Shown in pieces: positions 7,547-16,709 of a stretch of 64,000 bases of DNA. Origin of the DNA: Ideonella paludis (GTDB taxonomy: Bacteria; Pseudomonadota; Gammaproteobacteria; Burkholderiales; Burkholderiaceae_C); assembly GCF_018069865.1 (NCBI RefSeq), contig NZ_JAGQDG010000005.1, positions 186,001-250,000 of the forward strand, given 5' to 3'. The notes beneath the pieces were generated by a model. That model saw only the letters and a program-made list of their open reading frames with translations. It was not told the origin of the DNA and made no database searches. Both the position numbers and the translations under genes were made by a program. The stretch's first letter is position 1. Each line of letters begins with the position of its first letter.

Positions 7547-8718
7547 CGCTGCGCATCAACCCTGGCCAAGGGCGGCAACATGTCCCCCGACACCAAGGCG
7601 GTCAGCAACTGCTTGATGCCCGGCAGTTGGGCACAGGGCGCCAGCACATGGTCGCGCAGCAGGGGCAGCACCCGGCTGCCCGATTGGTACATCGGCGTGA
7701 AGACGGCGCTCATGGCTTGGTAGCTGCGCACATGCCAACGCCGCATCGCTGCATAGCGGGGCAGGGCCCGCTCCAACGGGTGGTTTTGCAGGGCCGTGAA
7801 CAGGGCCAGGGCGTCCAGCAAGGCCATATTGGCGCCTTGTCCCAGTTGGGGGCTGGCGCGGTGGGCGGCGTCGCCGATGAAGACCAGGCCGGGTTCGTAG
7901 GGGCGCCGCAGCGTGCCGTGGGCATAGCGGGCCGGGGTCATCTGCGCGGTGTCGGTGATCTGCGTGATGAAGGGATGCAACTCCGGCCACAGGCCCAGCG
8001 CCTGGGCTTGCCAGGCGGCGAGATCGGTGTGCGCCCAGGCGTCCAAGTCTCGGGCGGGCATGGACCAGAACAAGGCGGCGCGAGGGTCCGAATCACCGGG
8101 GAGGCGCCCCACAGGCAGCACGCCGACCATGTGGCTGGCACCTCGATAGCGCTGGCGCAGTTCATTGAAGGGCAGGGCGGTGTCATGGGGCCAGCGCACC
8201 GTGCCCCAGATGGCGCCGTAGTTCAGGGGCCGCGCCTGCAGCGTCGAGAGGCGCGAGCCCGCGCCACTGGCGTCCACGACCAGGTCCACCGCCTCCAAGG
8301 CCTGGCCCTGGGCATCGCGCAGCACCCGCTGGCCGCTCTCCAGGGTCGCACTGTGAATGCTCATGCGGGTGCGCACCGGCACGCCAGCCGCTTGCGCGGC
8401 TTGCCACAGCACCTCGAACAGCGCAGCGCGGTGCAGGGCCAAGCCCGGCTGGTCGGGCCGGTAGGCGACATCCAGCACCGAGCGCCCCTGGGGCAAATGG
8501 CCTTGCATGCGCACGAGGGGGGCGCCCATGGCGCGGGCCTGGTCGCCCAGGCCCAAGTGGTCCAGAACGCCCAAGCCCACCGGTTGAATCACCAAGCCGG
8601 AGCCCACGGGCTTGGGCTGTTCAAAGCGCTCCCACAGGCACACCTGGTGCCCCGCCCGCTGGACCATGGTGGCCAGGGCCAGGCCACCGATGCCAGCGCC
8701 CACGATGGCAATCTTCAT
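7543..8718 (-). CDS. FAD-dependent monooxygenase
   Basis: The 391-residue flavoprotein is of the UbiH/salicylate-hydroxylase class. It has an N-terminal FAD-binding loop GAGIGG (residues 7-12), an acidic residue ending the second strand (ERFEQ), and the second FAD motif FIGDAAHRASPQLGQGANMA near two-thirds of the length. These enzymes hydroxylate aromatic or similar substrates with NAD(P)H and O2; the substrate cannot be assigned. It lies 45 bp after the diguanylate cyclase gene on the same strand and could be co-transcribed with it, although the functions do not obviously connect. Confidence 0.82.
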   Translation of the reverse strand: MKIAIVGAGIGGLALATMVQRAGHQVCLWERFEQPKPVGSGLVIQPVGLGVLDHLGLGDQARAMGAPLVRMQGHLPQGRSVLDVAYRPDQPGLALHRAALFEVLWQAAQAAGVPVRTRMSIHSATLESGQRVLRDAQGQALEAVDLVVDASGAGSRLSTLQARPLNYGAIWGTVRWPHDTALPFNELRQRYRGASHMVGVLPVGRLPGDSDPRAALFWSMPARDLDAWAHTDLAAWQAQALGLWPELHPFITQITDTAQMTPARYAHGTLRRPYEPGLVFIGDAAHRASPQLGQGANMALLDALALFTALQNHPLERALPRYAAMRRWHVRSYQAMSAVFTPMYQSGSRVLPLLRDHVLAPCAQLPGIKQLLTALVSGDMLPPLARVDAQR

Positions 8719-8763
8719 CTTGTCTGGGGGATCGATGACCGATCCGTTACACCGAGGGCCGCA

Positions 8764-10296
8764 TCATCCCAGACGAACGCAGCACTTTCCTTCGGCCTTG
8801 GCGCGATACAGCGCCACGTCAGCACGCTTGAGGGCAGCCAGTGGGTCCTCTTGTGAAGAAGTCACGGTCGCCACGCCGGCGCTGAGGCTCAACTGAAGCG
8901 TCTGCCCCGTCGCGGCGAGGTGCAGGTCACTCTGGCTGGCGTCCACAAAGCGTTGGGCCACTTGTTGTGCGACCTGTGGATCGCCGCAGTCATGCAAGAC
9001 CACGGCAAACTCGTCGCCCCCCAATCGTGCCACCACATCCGACGGGCGTTTCACATGGCTGAAACGGGCGCCCAAGGTGCGCAAAACCTCGTCACCGACA
9101 TCGTGGCCATGGCGATCGTTGATGGGTTTGAAGCCGTCGAGGTCCAGCATGATCACGGCATAGGGCGTGCCGTGTTGTTGCAGGGCTTCGCTGGCCTGGG
9201 CCAGTGCGGCATGCAGGCTGACCCGGTTGGGCAAGTCGGTCAGGACATCGTTGTAGGCCAGCCGGGTCATGGCCCGCTCGGCTTCTTGGTGCAGGGTCAC
9301 GTCCTCGGCCACCAAGATGATCATCGAGGGGGCCACATCATCATGCAAGGTCAGGGCCAGCTTACAGGCAATGAGCCCGCCGTCGCTGTTGCGCAGGGTG
9401 GCCAGCAGGTCACGGATCGAGCGGTCTTGACGGGCTTGCAACTGCTGCACCAAGGCCTGCCATTGCCCGGGCTGCGGCCACAGGCTCGCTTCCCCCAAAC
9501 TCTGGCCGGTGTCAACACGCAGGCCGAACAGGCGGTGCCAGGCATCGTTGGTGGCCACCAGTTGGCTGTCTTGCAGGCGGACCACGGCCGTGGCCACCGG
9601 CAGAACCTTGATGAGGTTCAGCAGGCGGGTCTTCATGGTCAGCACGGCATCGATCAAGGGCATCTGCCCCCGCTCGCCCGGGGCGCTGGCGTCCTGGGTC
9701 AAGTCGCCCCGGATGATCTGCTGCGCCAGCGCAATCACGTGTTGGTCGTCGTAGCCTTCTCGGCGCAGCCAAATGGCCAGGTAAGACATCATCCCGACGA
9801 AGGGCAGAAAGTAGAGGACGTGGATGGCGAAGGTCGCCCAGAAATGGGTGTTGTCAAACACGTAGATCGGGCTGCCTCGCCACTGGGCATACCCCAGCAA
9901 CAGGTGGTGCAGATAGATCACCACGGTGGCCATCACGATGGTGCGCCAGTCGCGGTAATACAGCAGCACGCCGATCAGGCCGAACGCCGAGAAGTGGGCT
10001 TCTATGTCGCCGCCCGTCTGGTGGATGATCAAGGCGGTGAACACCATGAACCCGCTGGCCATGAAGAGGCGGGTGATCAGGGCGCCGTTGTGCTGCCGTG
10101 CCAGCCAGGCTCCTAACAAGGCGGTGGGCAGGCCAATGGCCAGGGCCGACAGGTAGGTGCCGCGCAGGGGGGCCAAGGCCAGGCAGACCAGCAGGAGAAA
10201 CAGGCTCATGCGCACCATGATCCGGTCGGCGCGCTCGCGATAGGGCCGCACAAAGGGGTCGAATGCCGCTTCGGCGGCCAGCAGGCGGCGGATCAT
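8764..10296 (-). CDS. membrane-bound diguanylate cyclase (PAS-like + GGDEF)
   Basis: The 510-residue protein starts with about six membrane segments (residues ~28-200), then a PAS-like region (~250-370) and a C-terminal GGDEF domain. The active-site motif RLGGDEF is intact (about 426-430). An RPSD inhibitory I-site sits five residues upstream, so a working, product-inhibited c-di-GMP synthase is predicted. The membrane part, with HQTGGDIEAHFSAFG and LLYYRDWRT, resembles a sensor module also seen before chemoreceptors and kinases in beta-proteobacteria. The ATG at 10296 overlaps the stop of a small upstream ORF (ATGA), which suggests translational coupling. Confidence 0.88.
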   Translation of the reverse strand: MIRRLLAAEAAFDPFVRPYRERADRIMVRMSLFLLLVCLALAPLRGTYLSALAIGLPTALLGAWLARQHNGALITRLFMASGFMVFTALIIHQTGGDIEAHFSAFGLIGVLLYYRDWRTIVMATVVIYLHHLLLGYAQWRGSPIYVFDNTHFWATFAIHVLYFLPFVGMMSYLAIWLRREGYDDQHVIALAQQIIRGDLTQDASAPGERGQMPLIDAVLTMKTRLLNLIKVLPVATAVVRLQDSQLVATNDAWHRLFGLRVDTGQSLGEASLWPQPGQWQALVQQLQARQDRSIRDLLATLRNSDGGLIACKLALTLHDDVAPSMIILVAEDVTLHQEAERAMTRLAYNDVLTDLPNRVSLHAALAQASEALQQHGTPYAVIMLDLDGFKPINDRHGHDVGDEVLRTLGARFSHVKRPSDVVARLGGDEFAVVLHDCGDPQVAQQVAQRFVDASQSDLHLAATGQTLQLSLSAGVATVTSSQEDPLAALKRADVALYRAKAEGKCCVRLG

Positions 10297-10550
10297 CGGC
10301 GCACGCAAAGATCCATCAGGGCGGCGTCCTGCAAGGCCAAGGCCACCAGCCCCAGGGCTGCCCCCAGAGCCCACAGACTCACCACCGCCCCAGGGTGGCG
10401 TTTGGCACTGTCGTGCAGGCGATGCGCTGCCGATGCGGCGGCAGGCCAAAAGCCCCGCTGACGCAGAGCCTTGTTGATGCATGTGCAGCAGGCGAGCTTG
10501 GCCCGAACGATCACGGCGGCCCTCTTCTTGGTTGACACCCTCCACCCCAT
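10293..10550 (-). CDS. possible small membrane protein upstream of the cyclase
   Basis: This 85-codon reading frame ends in an ATGA overlap with the GGDEF gene. It has a basic N-terminal half and one hydrophobic stretch near its end (AVVSLWALGAALGLVALAL). A promoter-like pair lies just upstream. There is no convincing ribosome-binding site and I recognise no family. It may be a real coupled leader gene or just open sequence in GC-rich DNA. Confidence 0.35.
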   Translation of the reverse strand: MGWRVSTKKRAAVIVRAKLACCTCINKALRQRGFWPAAASAAHRLHDSAKRHPGAVVSLWALGAALGLVALALQDAALMDLCVRR

Positions 10551-10578
10551 GCCCGAGAGGCACGGTGGGCAGGACGCT

Positions 10579-10608
10579 ACCTTAGCGGGGTTTGGCCTGG
10601 TCGATCAA
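10579..10608 (-). promoter_or_regulatory. candidate promoter for the small ORF and cyclase
   Basis: Read on the minus strand, TTGATC (10608-10603) and TAAGGT (10584-10579) are separated by 18 bp, a fair sigma70 match. A start near 10572 would leave a leader of about 20 bases before the ATG at 10550. The rest of the spacer 10551-10735 holds only a GC-rich palindrome, GGCCCGC-gcgat-GCGGGCC (10681-10699), and the tandem repeat at the end of the oxidoreductase gene. Confidence 0.4.
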
Positions 10609-10710
10609 CAGAAAATGTCAGCCAGTGCGGCGCTGTTCCGCGTGGAGCAGGGCATTGCGGGCAGGGCCGCGGGTGGCGCTGGCCCGCGCGATGCGGGCCG
10701 CCGCCTCCCG

Positions 10711-10750
10711 CCACCTTATGCCGCCTTATGCCGCCTTATGCCGCCTTGCG
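10711..10750. repeat. 10-bp tandem repeat spanning the oxidoreductase stop codon
   Basis: Four units follow each other: ccaccttatg, ccgccttatg, ccgccttatg, ccgccttgcg. On the minus strand the unit reads GGCGGCATAA, so the gene's TAA stop (10738-10736) is followed by two more TAA triplets, each in a different frame. The central two copies are perfect. Confidence 0.85.
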
Positions 10751-13700
10751 CTGGCTGCCGCTTTGGCGCCACTGGTCCATCAGCGATTGCCACTGGCCGC
10801 GCACGGCCGCCAAGTGGCGGGCCTTGACGTGGCCATAGCCGCGGATGTTCTCGGGCAGGCGGGCGATCTCCAGCGCCAGGGGCAGCTTCTCGGCGCTCAG
10901 GCCTTGCAGCAGGGTGTCGATGGTGTCGCGGTATTCGCCGATCAGCGCGCGCTCGGTGCGGCGCTCTTCGGTGCGGCCGAATGGGTCCAGTGCGGTGCCG
11001 CGCAAGCCTTTGAGCTTGGCCATCAGGCCAAAGGCGCTGCGCATCCAGGGGCCAAAGGCTTGCTTCACCGGCTCACCTTGGGCGTTGGTCTTGGCCAGCA
11101 TCGGCGGCGCCAAGTGGTGCACCAGCTTGAAGTCGCCCTCAAACTGCGCATTCAGCTTGGCCAGGAAGCTGGGGTCGGTGTGCAGGCGCGCGACCTCGTA
11201 CTCGTCCTTGTAGGCCATCAGCTTGAAGAGGTAGCGGGCCACGGCCTCGGTCAAGCGGGTGCTGGACAGCGGCGCCTCGGCGGCGCGAACCTTCTCGACA
11301 AAGCTGCGGTACTGGGCCGCATAGGCCTCGTTCTGATAGCCCGTCAAGAAGCTGACGCGCTGGGTGATCATGTCGTCCAGGCTGGTGCGCTTGACGAACT
11401 GGATCACCTGACCCGTGGTGAACAAGGCCTTCACGGCGGCCAAGTCGTGGGCGCAGCGACGGCCCCACTCGAACGCGGCCTTGTTCTTCTCGACTTGCAC
11501 GGCATTGAGTTCAATGGCGCGCATCAGCGCGGCATGGCTCAGGGGCACGCGGCCCTTTTGCCAGGCAAAGCCCAGCATCAAGGGGTTGGTGTAGATGGAG
11601 TCACCCAGCAGTTGGGTGGAGACTTCTTCGGCATCAAAGGCCGCCAAGTGCTGCGGGCCCACGGCGGCCGCAATGGCGGACTCGCAGGCCTCAGCCGGGA
11701 AGCTCCAGTCCGCGTCCAGCACAAAGTTGGCGGTGGGGGTGCGGTGGTTGTTCATCGCCACAAAAGTGCGCTGCGGGTGCATCACCGACAGCGTGGTCTT
11801 GTTGGCGGTGGTGATGGCCTCGCAGCCGATGATCAGGTCGGCCTTGGCCGTGTCTACCTTGGTGGTGTGAATGGCGTCCAGGGTGTTGGCGATCTGCACA
11901 TGGCTCCAGGTCGCACCACCCTTTTGGGCCAAGCCCGCCGCGTCTTGGGTGATGATGCCCTTGCCCTCAATGTGCGCCGCCATGCCCAGCAACTGGCCGA
12001 TGGTGATCACACCGGTGCCGCCAATGCCGGCCACCACAATGCCCCAGGCGGTGTCGCAGGCGGGCAGGGTGGGCTCGGGCACAGCAGGCATGCTGGCCGC
12101 GGCGCCTTGGGCTGGCTTGGCCTTTTTGAGCGTGCCGCCTTGCACCGTCACAAAGCTGGGGCAGAAGCCCTTGACGCAAGAAAAATCTTTGTTGCAGGTG
12201 TTCTGGTTGATCTGGCGCTTGCGGCCAAATTCAGTTTCCAGCGGCTCCACGGAGACGCAGTTGCTCTGCACGCCGCAGTCGCCGCAGCCCTCGCACACCA
12301 GCTCATTGATGACCACGCGCTGCTCGCTCTCGGCCATGGTGCCGCGCTTGCGGCGACGGCGCTTTTCGGTGGCGCAGGTCTGGTCGTAGATGATGGCCGT
12401 GGTGCCCTTGATCTCGCGGAATTGGCGCTGGATGGCATCCAGCTCATCGCGGTGGTGCACGGTGATGCCGGGCAGCAGGCTGACGCCGTCGTACTTGCCG
12501 GGGTTGTCGCTGACGATGACCAGCTTGGCCACGCCTTCGGCCGTCAAGCTCTGCATGATTTGCAGCACGGTGTGGCCTTCGGCGCGCTCACCCACGCGCT
12601 GGCCGCCGGTCATGGCCACGGCGTCGTTGTAGAGGATTTTGTAGGTGATGTTCACGCCGGCCGCAATGCTCTGGCGGATGGCCAGTAGGCCGGAGTGGAA
12701 GTAGGTGCCATCACCCAGGTTGGAGAAGATGTGTTCTTCTTTGGTGAAGGGCGCCTGGCCCACCCAAGGCACGCCCTCGCCGCCCATTTGAGTGAAGGTG
12801 CTGGTGCTGCGGCCGGGCATCCAACTGACCATGTAATGGCAGCCGATGCCGGCCACGGCGCGTGAGCCTTCGGGCACGCGGGTCGAGGTGTTGTGGGGGC
12901 AACCGGAGCAGAACCAGGGCGTGCGGTCCCCGGTCTTGACCTCCAGCGTGGCGAGTTCGCGCTCCTTGGCCTCGATGACGGCCACGCGCTGGTCCATGCG
13001 CTGCGCCACGTCATCGGGCACGCCCAGCTTTTTCAGGCGCTTGGCAATGGCCTTGGCGATGAGGGCCGGGGTCAGGTCAGCCTTGGCGCGCAGCAGCCAG
13101 TTCTCGCTCGGGTTGGGGCGGCTCCATTCGCCGCCGGTGTTGTCGCCCTCGGCTTCTTCAAACTTGCCGATCACATTGGGGCGCACATCCGCGCGCCAGT
13201 TGTAGAGCTCTTCCTTGAGTTGGTACTCAATGACCTGGCGCTTTTCCTCGACCACCAAAATCTCTTGCAGGCCTTGGGCAAAGTCGCGGGTGATGGTGGC
13301 TTCTAGCGGCCACACCACATTGACCTTGTGCAGGCGCAGGCCAATGGCGCGGCAGATGTCATCGCTCAAGCCCAGATCGGCCAAGGCCTGGCGGGTGTCG
13401 TTATAGGCCTTGCCGCTGGCGATGATGCCGAAGCGGTCTTGCGGGGTGGCAATGACGTTGTAATTGAGCTTGTTGGCACGCACATAGGCCAGGGCGGCGT
13501 ACCACTTGTAGTCCATCAAGCGGGCTTCTTGCTCCAGCGGCGGGTCGGGCCAGCGGATGTGCAGGCCACCGGCCGGCATCTGGAAGTCCTCGGGCAAGAG
13601 GATCTTCACGCGGTTCGGCGAGACATCCACGCTGCTGCAAGACTCCACCACCTCTTGGATGGTCTTCATGCCGGTCCAGACCCCAGCAAAGCGGCTCATT

Positions 13701-14296
13701 GCAAAGGCATGCAGGCCCATGTCCAGAATGTCTTGCACGCTGGAGGGGAAGAAGGTAGGGAAGCCGCAGGCTTTGAAGACGTGGTCGCTCTGGTGGGGCG
13801 CGGTCGAGCTCTTGGAGACATGGTCGTCACCGGCAATCGCAATCACGCCACCATGCTGGGCCGTGCCGGCCATATTGGCGTGCTTGAACACGTCCAGGCA
13901 GCGGTCCACGCCCGGGCCCTTGCCATACCAAATGCCAAACACGCCATCGTGCTTGGCCTTGTCTTTGTAGAGGTCGAGCTGCTGCGTGCCCCAGACGGCG
14001 GTGGCACCCAGTTCTTCGTTGACCCCCGGCTGGAAGACGATGTTTTGCGTGGCCAAGTGCTTTTTGGCCGCCATCAGGGCTTGGTCATAGCCGCCCAGCG
14101 GTGAGCCGCGATAGCCGCTGATGAAGCCGGCGGTGTTCAGCCCCACGGCCGCGTCACGCACCCGCTGCAGCATGGGCAGGCGCACCAGGGCTTGCACCCC
14201 GCTCATGAAGGCACGCCCCTCAGGCAGGGCGTATTTGTCGTCCAGGGTGACCTTTTCCAGCGCGAGGCGAATGGAATCAGGCAGTGGTGCGTTCAT
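10736..14296 (-). CDS. indolepyruvate ferredoxin oxidoreductase (fused subunits)
   Basis: The 1186-residue protein fuses the thiamine-diphosphate alpha part, a ferredoxin-like segment and the gamma part. It oxidatively decarboxylates arylpyruvates from aromatic amino-acid transamination to aryl-acetyl-CoA. Visible landmarks are GFISGYRGSPLGGYD near the N terminus, CSGCPHNTST and GDGTYFHSG in the TPP half, iron-sulfur cysteines in CEGCGDCGVQSNC and FSCVKGFCPS, and a C-terminal gamma domain starting VVAGIGGTGVITIGQ. The ATG at 14296 has a GGAG ribosome-binding site eight bases upstream. Aerobic Proteobacteria commonly carry this single-chain form. It is transcribed alone; a palindrome lies in its upstream spacer. 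Confidence 0.92.
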   Translation of the reverse strand: MNAPLPDSIRLALEKVTLDDKYALPEGRAFMSGVQALVRLPMLQRVRDAAVGLNTAGFISGYRGSPLGGYDQALMAAKKHLATQNIVFQPGVNEELGATAVWGTQQLDLYKDKAKHDGVFGIWYGKGPGVDRCLDVFKHANMAGTAQHGGVIAIAGDDHVSKSSTAPHQSDHVFKACGFPTFFPSSVQDILDMGLHAFAMSRFAGVWTGMKTIQEVVESCSSVDVSPNRVKILLPEDFQMPAGGLHIRWPDPPLEQEARLMDYKWYAALAYVRANKLNYNVIATPQDRFGIIASGKAYNDTRQALADLGLSDDICRAIGLRLHKVNVVWPLEATITRDFAQGLQEILVVEEKRQVIEYQLKEELYNWRADVRPNVIGKFEEAEGDNTGGEWSRPNPSENWLLRAKADLTPALIAKAIAKRLKKLGVPDDVAQRMDQRVAVIEAKERELATLEVKTGDRTPWFCSGCPHNTSTRVPEGSRAVAGIGCHYMVSWMPGRSTSTFTQMGGEGVPWVGQAPFTKEEHIFSNLGDGTYFHSGLLAIRQSIAAGVNITYKILYNDAVAMTGGQRVGERAEGHTVLQIMQSLTAEGVAKLVIVSDNPGKYDGVSLLPGITVHHRDELDAIQRQFREIKGTTAIIYDQTCATEKRRRRKRGTMAESEQRVVINELVCEGCGDCGVQSNCVSVEPLETEFGRKRQINQNTCNKDFSCVKGFCPSFVTVQGGTLKKAKPAQGAAASMPAVPEPTLPACDTAWGIVVAGIGGTGVITIGQLLGMAAHIEGKGIITQDAAGLAQKGGATWSHVQIANTLDAIHTTKVDTAKADLIIGCEAITTANKTTLSVMHPQRTFVAMNNHRTPTANFVLDADWSFPAEACESAIAAAVGPQHLAAFDAEEVSTQLLGDSIYTNPLMLGFAWQKGRVPLSHAALMRAIELNAVQVEKNKAAFEWGRRCAHDLAAVKALFTTGQVIQFVKRTSLDDMITQRVSFLTGYQNEAYAAQYRSFVEKVRAAEAPLSSTRLTEAVARYLFKLMAYKDEYEVARLHTDPSFLAKLNAQFEGDFKLVHHLAPPMLAKTNAQGEPVKQAFGPWMRSAFGLMAKLKGLRGTALDPFGRTEERRTERALIGEYRDTIDTLLQGLSAEKLPLALEIARLPENIRGYGHVKARHLAAVRGQWQSLMDQWRQSGSQRKAA

Positions 14297-14460
14297 GGTT
14301 TGTCTCCGTGGGGCGCGAGGATAGGGCGCGAAAGGGGGCGCACGGCAGACAGGCTTGTGACCCGGCCGCAGCCCCACACCTGCGTGAAGGGCGTGTGGGT
14401 CAGAGTGTAGGGCTAAGCCCGCGACAGGTGCTTTCTTTCAATTGCTTGTTATTCTTCTAA

Positions 14461-14479
14461 TTGGCAAGAACATTGCCAA
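14461..14479. promoter_or_regulatory. palindrome upstream of the indolepyruvate oxidoreductase gene
   Basis: TTGGCAA-gaaca-TTGCCAA is a perfect 7-bp inverted repeat in an unusually AT-rich stretch (14435-14505) of the 244-bp spacer between the EAL-protein gene and the oxidoreductase gene. The size and symmetry fit a dimeric regulator site; an AsnC-type regulator gene lies about 2.5 kb away. The role is inferred. Confidence 0.45.
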
Positions 14480-14516
14480 AAAAATGAATCAATAGAAAGA
14501 ATAATGCCTTGATGGG

Positions 14517-14535
14517 GTGGTTTCGGGTAAACCAC
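14517..14535 (-). terminator. weak hairpin after the EAL-protein gene
   Basis: GTGGTTT-cgggt-AAACCAC (plus-strand reading) lies just six bases beyond the stop at 14541. It forms a 7-bp stem but has no T-run on the minus strand directly after it, so it is at best a weak or Rho-assisted end. Confidence 0.3.
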
Positions 14536-14540
14536 GAGCC

Positions 14541-16709
14541 TCAAGCAGGGCGGTGAACCCGTGCCAAGTAAGCCGGCATCTCGGCGGCTGGCAGCGCAGG
14601 GCTGTAGAGCCAGCCCTGAAAGAGGTCACAGCCCAAGTCTTGCAGCAGGTCGCGCTGAGCCTGGTGTTCCACGAACTCGGCCACCACGCACACACCCTGA
14701 GACTTGCCCAAGCGGGCCACGGCGCGGATGATGTCTTGGTCGACGGGGTTGTTCAGCACGTCGCGGGTCAGCCGCCCATCCAGCTTGATGGAATGCATGC
14801 GGAAGCGCTGCATATAGAGCAAGGAGGTGCACCCCATGCCGAAGTCGTCCATGGAGAGTTTGAGACCCAAGGCCTCCAGTTCAGCCAGCGTGTCATCAGC
14901 CTGCTGCGAGGAGGACATCATCCGGCCTTCGGTGATCTCCAGGTCCAGCGAGGGCGCATCAAGGTTGTGGCTTTGCAGGGCTTTGCGCACGACGGTGACC
15001 CAGTCGGGGTTTTCCAATTGCGCAGGCGACATGTTGATGCTCACCACGAACCCGTCCCAGCCCGCGCGCCGCCACTGCGCCAAGTCAGCACACGCTTGGT
15101 TCACCACCCAGTGACCAATGGTGTGAATGGTCTCGCACTCTTCGGCGATGTTGATGATGGCTGCCGTTGGGATCGGGCCATGCACCACATGGCGCCAGCG
15201 CAGCAGGGCCTCGACGCCCACCACGCGGCCGGTCGCATCATGCTGCGGCTGGTAGGCCAAGGTGACCTGGGGGCCCCCTAAGTCACGGCGGAAGTCCTCC
15301 ATCAGCGCCCGGGCGATGTCGCCGAGGTTGTCAGCGCGCTCCAGCAAGCTCGGAGGCGCCTGGATGGGGTTGGTCAAAAAGCTCAACGCGGCGCTGAGCG
15401 TGCGCTGATTGCGCCGCTGACGCTGCGCTTCCAGCCGTCGCACATAAGGCAGATAGATCAGCACAGAACAGCACAAGGCCACCGCCTGCACTGCCGCGCC
15501 GGACCAGGAATCGGTCAACACATATCCGGAAATCAACATGGGCGTGGACCAGACCACAGCTTGGCCGCTCAGGGCCATGCCACCCCATTCCACGGCCGCC
15601 ACCGCGATCAAGCAGTTGAGGGCCGGTGCCGCCACAAAGGGCACCAGCAGCGCGCGCCCGAACACCAGCGGAATGCCGAAAAGCAGCAGCTCGTTCACAT
15701 TCAGCAAGGCCGGCAGCGCTGAGAACCAAGCCAGCTTGCGCAAGCCCGCGTCTTTGCAATTCAACAGGCACGCGATGATCAAGCCCCAGGTTGCCCCAGC
15801 GCCCCCTAAGTGGGCAAAAGCGTTGACAAACGTGGGGCTGGCCGCGTGCGGGGCATAGAGCACAGCCGGGTCTGCAAGATAGGTGGCGCCCGCCGCGCCC
15901 ATGCTCAAGAAAAGCTGCCCGCCATTGATGCCCACCAGCCATAACAGCTGGTTGATGAGGACCAGCAAGACATTCATCAGCCAAGCGCCCGGTAGATGGG
16001 CTTGGAGGGTTTGATGCAGGGGAGCCAGCACGGTGCTCAGCAGCCAAGGCCCGATCACACTGCTCAAGGTGTGGTGACCCAGGTAGACCAGGCCCAGAAC
16101 AATGGCGGCTTGCTCCGACAGGCGCAAGGCTTGCTGCAGCGGCACGCCCGACTCCAGGGCATTCAGCCCCTCATGACGCGGCAGCCAGCGGCTGGCCCAA
16201 TGCATCAACTCTGCCGTGGCCAGGCCCACGAGCAAACCTTCCAAGATATGCACATACCCCAGGACACTCAAGTCCTTGGGCTGACCCGGCAGAACCACCA
16301 GCATGAACCCCGCCGCGGCCACCGCCGCCACGCTGGCTTGCGGCGCTTCCGAACGGGATCCATGCTCCGCCAGCAAGGCCGACAGGCGCATGGCAATCAC
16401 CATCGCGCTGGCCAGCCCCATGATCCCCATCGTGGCGTTGAGGCTCAGTGCGGCGGTGTCGGCCCACTGTGGGCCGAAAGACTGGCTCATCCACGCGTTA
16501 TAGCCTTGGATGGGGAGGTAAGCCAGGACGTTGGCCATGGCGCCCAAGAGCGTGAGCGGCAACAGCGCCACAAATCCTTCGCGAATGGCATAGGCCCAAA
16601 GACGGCGCCGGGACAAGCGACGCGTCTCTTTGGGAGCTTGAAAGCCGAGCAGTGTGGAGTCTGGCGGATCTTTGGGTCGCAAGGTGCTGGTCGAGGTGAG
16701 GCTTGACAT
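14541..16709 (-). CDS. PTS EIIC-like membrane domain fused to an EAL phosphodiesterase
   Basis: The 722-residue fusion protein has about ten hydrophobic segments in residues ~30-430 resembling the cellobiose/lactose-type PTS IIC transporter, including the NVNELLLFGIPLVF signature (family form NEPIIFGLP). A C-terminal EAL domain (~480-715) follows. The EAL catalytic set looks mostly complete: GVEALLRWRH, VSINMS, LEITEG, SMDDFGMG, IKLDG, AEFVE and FQGWLYS. It is probably a c-di-GMP phosphodiesterase whose membrane part senses or once transported a sugar; no IIA, IIB or HPr gene is nearby. ATG 16709 is the best family start, though its ribosome-binding site is poor. Confidence 0.85.
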   Translation of the reverse strand: MSSLTSTSTLRPKDPPDSTLLGFQAPKETRRLSRRRLWAYAIREGFVALLPLTLLGAMANVLAYLPIQGYNAWMSQSFGPQWADTAALSLNATMGIMGLASAMVIAMRLSALLAEHGSRSEAPQASVAAVAAAGFMLVVLPGQPKDLSVLGYVHILEGLLVGLATAELMHWASRWLPRHEGLNALESGVPLQQALRLSEQAAIVLGLVYLGHHTLSSVIGPWLLSTVLAPLHQTLQAHLPGAWLMNVLLVLINQLLWLVGINGGQLFLSMGAAGATYLADPAVLYAPHAASPTFVNAFAHLGGAGATWGLIIACLLNCKDAGLRKLAWFSALPALLNVNELLLFGIPLVFGRALLVPFVAAPALNCLIAVAAVEWGGMALSGQAVVWSTPMLISGYVLTDSWSGAAVQAVALCCSVLIYLPYVRRLEAQRQRRNQRTLSAALSFLTNPIQAPPSLLERADNLGDIARALMEDFRRDLGGPQVTLAYQPQHDATGRVVGVEALLRWRHVVHGPIPTAAIINIAEECETIHTIGHWVVNQACADLAQWRRAGWDGFVVSINMSPAQLENPDWVTVVRKALQSHNLDAPSLDLEITEGRMMSSSQQADDTLAELEALGLKLSMDDFGMGCTSLLYMQRFRMHSIKLDGRLTRDVLNNPVDQDIIRAVARLGKSQGVCVVAEFVEHQAQRDLLQDLGCDLFQGWLYSPALPAAEMPAYLARVHRPA

